Below are positions 61,378 to 64,000 of a stretch of 64,000 bases of DNA, piece by piece. The notes under the pieces are model-generated. The model had not been told where the DNA came from, did not search any database, and was given only the letters and a program-made list of their open reading frames with translations. How positions within the stretch are numbered: position 1 is the first letter of the stretch; every line of letters begins with the position of its first letter. The stretch spans positions 5,270,001 through 5,334,000 of the forward strand of contig NZ_AP031573.1 of assembly GCF_041154745.1 (NCBI RefSeq), given 5' to 3'. Source of the DNA: Flavobacterium sp. CFS9 (GTDB lineage Bacteria; Bacteroidota; Bacteroidia; Flavobacteriales; Flavobacteriaceae). The translations under genes and the position numbers were made by a program.

Positions 61378-61812
61378 TTAATCCATCAGGTTTTGTTCGA
61401 TTAAATCTTCAAAAGATTTATTTAATTCTTCTGTTTCGTCATCATCATGATAATAAATCCAAACTTTATCATCAGGGGAAATAAATACAGGATCACCATT
61501 TCCACTCACAGAAATTACGTAACTAGATTGTATTAATTCACATCTGTTATCAACCAGATAATTGCTTCGAAAATCCTTTGTTAAATCTACTACAGTTTCT
61601 TCCGATAGCATTTCACAATTATTGAAACCATAAACAGGAACACCTGTATAACTGCCTCCAAACAGACTTAAAAACTGAACATAATCTTTATCAAATTTCA
61701 CATTAAGTTCATTTTCAGCACTTTTAATTATTTCTTCATCAACAGATTCACCTGCAAACAAATCATTATCTGACAGTATCAATCTAATCTTATCTATTAG
61801 TTCTTGTTTCAT
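61378..61812 (-). CDS. SMI1/KNR4 family immunity protein
   Basis: A 144-residue acidic protein with the SMI1/KNR4 pattern: IKSAENELNVKFDKDYVQFLSLFGG near residues 29-53, then VYGFN, and VISVSGNGDPVFIS with KVWIYYHDDDE towards the end. SMI1/KNR4 proteins are widespread immunity proteins for polymorphic toxins. It starts 5 nt after the Rhs gene on the same strand, so it is the expected immunity partner of the nuclease tip. Confidence 0.9.
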   Translation of the reverse strand: MKQELIDKIRLILSDNDLFAGESVDEEIIKSAENELNVKFDKDYVQFLSLFGGSYTGVPVYGFNNCEMLSEETVVDLTKDFRSNYLVDNRCELIQSSYVISVSGNGDPVFISPDDKVWIYYHDDDETEELNKSFEDLIEQNLMD

Positions 61813-61817
61813 ATTCT

Positions 61818-64000
61818 TTATTTACATTTTATTCCTCTCTTATTAAGTTCCGTTTCTGCTAAATGAGCATGATATTCTTTTCTCCAATTATCAAATGCTT
61901 CTCTCTCCGCTTTTGTTAATCCGCCTCCTTTTTTCTTTCCAAATGGATGCTGTCCAGGATTTGTATGTGGTTTATCATGATGTTTAGCGGGCATCCCAAC
62001 TATTGGACCTGCAGGGTTCTGTTTGTAATGATGTAGAACTATAGTATTTCCTTGTTTATCTTTAGGAGAAAGCCCCCAACCACTTCTTTTATTAGCATAA
62101 TATAACTTTTCCAGCTCTTTATCCGATAAATGACTTAAATCAGTATATCCATTTACTTGTAATGATGTACCTGCACTATCTGTAAAAGTAATAAAACTTG
62201 AAGGATTTGTACTTAACCCAAAAAGGTCAACCCAATTATTATTATTATAAACATAGGCATAAAAATTCGGGTTATCTCCTTTTAGTCCAATCGGATCTTG
62301 ACTTATATAGCTGCCAGTTTCCGGATTATAATACCTAAACCTATTATAGTATACCCCCGTTTCTATATCCTCATACTGTCCTAACTGTCTAAAAGGAATA
62401 AAACTTCTATCACCTTTTAGGTTACGTAAATCTCCATAAATGTCATAATCTGTTTCCCAGACTAACTTACCTTTTTCGTTATACGCCTGTACGGGACGAC
62501 CAATGTAGTCATTAATAATAGAGAACTTCTCTTCTCCAATAATTCTAGCACTTGGTACAAAAGAACCTTCGTCATAAACCCAAGTGATTAAATTCTCAAT
62601 CGGTTCCAGTTTATCATAGACTAAGTCATCCTCTGTGGCAATTAATTTAGGGCGATCTTTTAAATCGTATTTCCATTCGTGAATCAGAACGTTTTCATCC
62701 CAAACATAACGATTTATTTTTTGGTTTGCAATTTTTGCCGTACGTCTTCCTAAGGCATCGTACTCAAAATATACTGTTTCCCCATCGGGATTGGTAATGC
62801 TTTCCAGCATGCCGTTGGCCAGCCAATTATAGGTAGTATCTCCATCCTGCCACTGTTGGTGGTCCTGCTGTAATCTGGTTTCTTCGGTTTTGTTACCCGC
62901 CAGTTTATCAATCCAGTTGGTGGCTTCCTCGAATTTTAGTTCTTCATTAATATTTCTGGAACTTTTGTGTACCAAGTTACCTAGTTCGTCGTATCTGTAA
63001 TGGTACTTTTCATCTTTCAACAATTTTCCTCCTTTACCATACTTACGATCGCTACGGTCGGGAGTTTTATAAAGATTTCCTACTGCATCGGGGGTTTTGT
63101 AAAGCTGTTCTTTACCATTATAATCTGCCTTGGCCAGATTACCAAAATCATCATAATCAAAATAGGTGATACTGGAGGTCATTTGGTTTACCGCACTGCG
63201 TAATTGCTGGTTGGTATCCCAGTTGTAATAACGTGATCCCGTGCGTTTGCCATTGGCAAATACTTCCTGCTCTTTTTGTTTTCCGCTGTTGTTGTAACTG
63301 GTTTTGATATGGAGTCCGCCGGTGGTAAATCGTTCTATTTCTCTTCCCAGTTCATCGCGTTTCAGGGTAGTTTCCCACTTCTGGTGCTGTTCTTTTAACT
63401 CATTGCTTTGGGCTTCTATTCGCTCAAGCTGTCCTCTTGAATCGTAATGAGTATTGATCTCTGCTCCTAATGAACTATTTATACTAATACGCTGTCCCAG
63501 TTTGTTGTAAGCGGAGGTAAGGGTAACGGCATTATCATTTGTATCGAGCTGCTGCTTCTGGGTTTCTTTTACGACACGCCCCATTTCATCACGCTCCAGA
63601 AGTATGCTTACATTTTGATTCACGGCTTCTGTTAAAAGTCCGTTTTTGTTGTAACTGTAGGTTTCCCAACTGCCATCGTGGTAGTCGGCTCTGGTGATGC
63701 GTCCCAATGCATCCTGCTCGTATTCGGTAAATCTGCCGTTGCCATGATCAATTCTGGTGACTTCCCCGGCAAGATTACGCTGGTATTTTTTTACCATACC
63801 GTCAAAGGCAGTTTCTTTTACAATTTGTCCGGCTTTGTTTCGGGCAAAATAGTACACTTCGTTGTCTTCGTTTTTGATGCCTTGCAGCTGTTCCATCTTG
63901 TCGTAATCAAAACGCACTTTTACACCATTTTGCTCACGCGTAGCAAGGCTTCCCATTGGGGTATAACTAAACTTAATGCTGTTTTTATTGTCTTTTAGGG
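61818..64000 (-). CDS. Rhs-family polymorphic toxin, LHH-type nuclease tip (5' end outside window)
   Basis: The frame is open to the window edge: codons before the internal ATG at 63956 read SIKFSYTP, typical Rhs repeat sequence, so the real start lies outside. YD/Rhs repeats (e.g. NGRFTEYEQDALGRI; YEYDALGRRTAK-like FEYDALGRRTAK) run to the conserved core end YYNRFRYYNPETGSYISQDPIGL, then DLFGL. The last 131 residues are a distinct tip: IVLHHYKQNPAGPIVG and KHHDKPHTNPGQHPFG give the LHH/HNH-superfamily nuclease pattern. The toxin is probably delivered on contact or via a secretion system and kills by cutting DNA. Its immunity gene is 5 nt downstream. Confidence 0.9.
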   Translation of the reverse strand, partial: LKDNKNSIKFSYTPMGSLATREQNGVKVRFDYDKMEQLQGIKNEDNEVYYFARNKAGQIVKETAFDGMVKKYQRNLAGEVTRIDHGNGRFTEYEQDALGRITRADYHDGSWETYSYNKNGLLTEAVNQNVSILLERDEMGRVVKETQKQQLDTNDNAVTLTSAYNKLGQRISINSSLGAEINTHYDSRGQLERIEAQSNELKEQHQKWETTLKRDELGREIERFTTGGLHIKTSYNNSGKQKEQEVFANGKRTGSRYYNWDTNQQLRSAVNQMTSSITYFDYDDFGNLAKADYNGKEQLYKTPDAVGNLYKTPDRSDRKYGKGGKLLKDEKYHYRYDELGNLVHKSSRNINEELKFEEATNWIDKLAGNKTEETRLQQDHQQWQDGDTTYNWLANGMLESITNPDGETVYFEYDALGRRTAKIANQKINRYVWDENVLIHEWKYDLKDRPKLIATEDDLVYDKLEPIENLITWVYDEGSFVPSARIIGEEKFSIINDYIGRPVQAYNEKGKLVWETDYDIYGDLRNLKGDRSFIPFRQLGQYEDIETGVYYNRFRYYNPETGSYISQDPIGLKGDNPNFYAYVYNNNNWVDLFGLSTNPSSFITFTDSAGTSLQVNGYTDLSHLSDKELEKLYYANKRSGWGLSPKDKQGNTIVLHHYKQNPAGPIVGMPAKHHDKPHTNPGQHPFGKKKGGGLTKAEREAFDNWRKEYHAHLAETELNKRGIKCK

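Noticed and set aside
1-64000. CRISPR arrays, rRNA genes, insertion sequences with transposase
   Set aside because: None recognised. The 185-bp repeats lack spacer structure and no transposase or integrase frame was seen.

Overview
The window reads as chromosomal DNA of a Flavobacterium-like member of the Bacteroidota. The evidence is AT-rich intergenic DNA, TAnnTTTG-type promoter boxes, several TonB-dependent receptors with carboxypeptidase-regulatory N-terminal domains, an ECF-sigma/FecR/receptor unit, a probable type IX secretion (T9SS) C-terminal sorting domain, Bacteroidota-type lipoproteins and LytTR/LytS signalling. No species is assigned.

Layout. 0.3-1.9 kb: two paralogous proteins of unknown function. 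2.0-12.5 kb (minus): an ECF sigma factor, a FecR-type anti-sigma factor, a TonB receptor with an STN signalling domain, then a beta-helix-like lipoprotein, a T9SS-secreted protein, a second lipoprotein, an S41 protease lipoprotein and a small ORF; this looks like a surface-signalling locus with its outputs. 12.9-17.0 kb (minus): TerC-type metal exporter, DctA-like symporter, CitMHS metal-citrate symporter and DUF2490 outer-membrane protein, divergent from a LytS/LytTR two-component pair (17.2-19.0 kb).

19.0-38.8 kb is the most notable region. A tRNA 3'-end fragment and a tandem 22-bp repeat precede an eight-gene, tightly packed operon. It encodes two giant PUFA-synthase/PKS-like proteins, a free ACP, an alpha/beta hydrolase, a double-length glycosyltransferase, two HHxxxDG acyltransferases and a four-helix membrane protein. 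It is followed by an AraC regulator whose 3' end runs into the remains of a hydrolase gene. The two megasynthases together carry ER-like, KS, AT, two ACPs and KR, plus KS, AT, DH and PPTase, so nearly every PfaA-E activity sits on two polypeptides. The inferred product is a long-chain polyketide or fatty acid that is glycosylated and then acylated, an undescribed glycolipid as far as I can tell from the sequence alone.

39.0-42.5 kb (minus): an amine/amino-acid oxidase and a ThDP-dependent 2-keto-acid decarboxylase, an apparent amino-acid-to-aldehyde pathway, with a 13-bp inverted repeat at its start. 42.66-43.09 kb: tandem repeats of about 185 bp. 43.2-45.5 kb: EptA-type phosphoethanolamine transferase and PAP2 phosphatase (lipid A remodelling). 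46.3-51.2 kb: OmpR/histidine kinase pair, PepSY-like protein and TonB receptor. 51.3-55.5 kb: trans-3-hydroxy-L-proline dehydratase, pyrroline-2-carboxylate reductase, secreted beta-helix protein and AraC regulator. 55.6-57.0 kb: MgtC/SapB and bestrophin-like membrane proteins. 57.2-61.2 kb: siderophore-type TonB receptor divergent from a MarR regulator and a secreted protein. 61.4-64.0 kb: SMI1/KNR4 immunity protein and the 3' part of an Rhs gene with an LHH-type nuclease tip, cut by the window edge.
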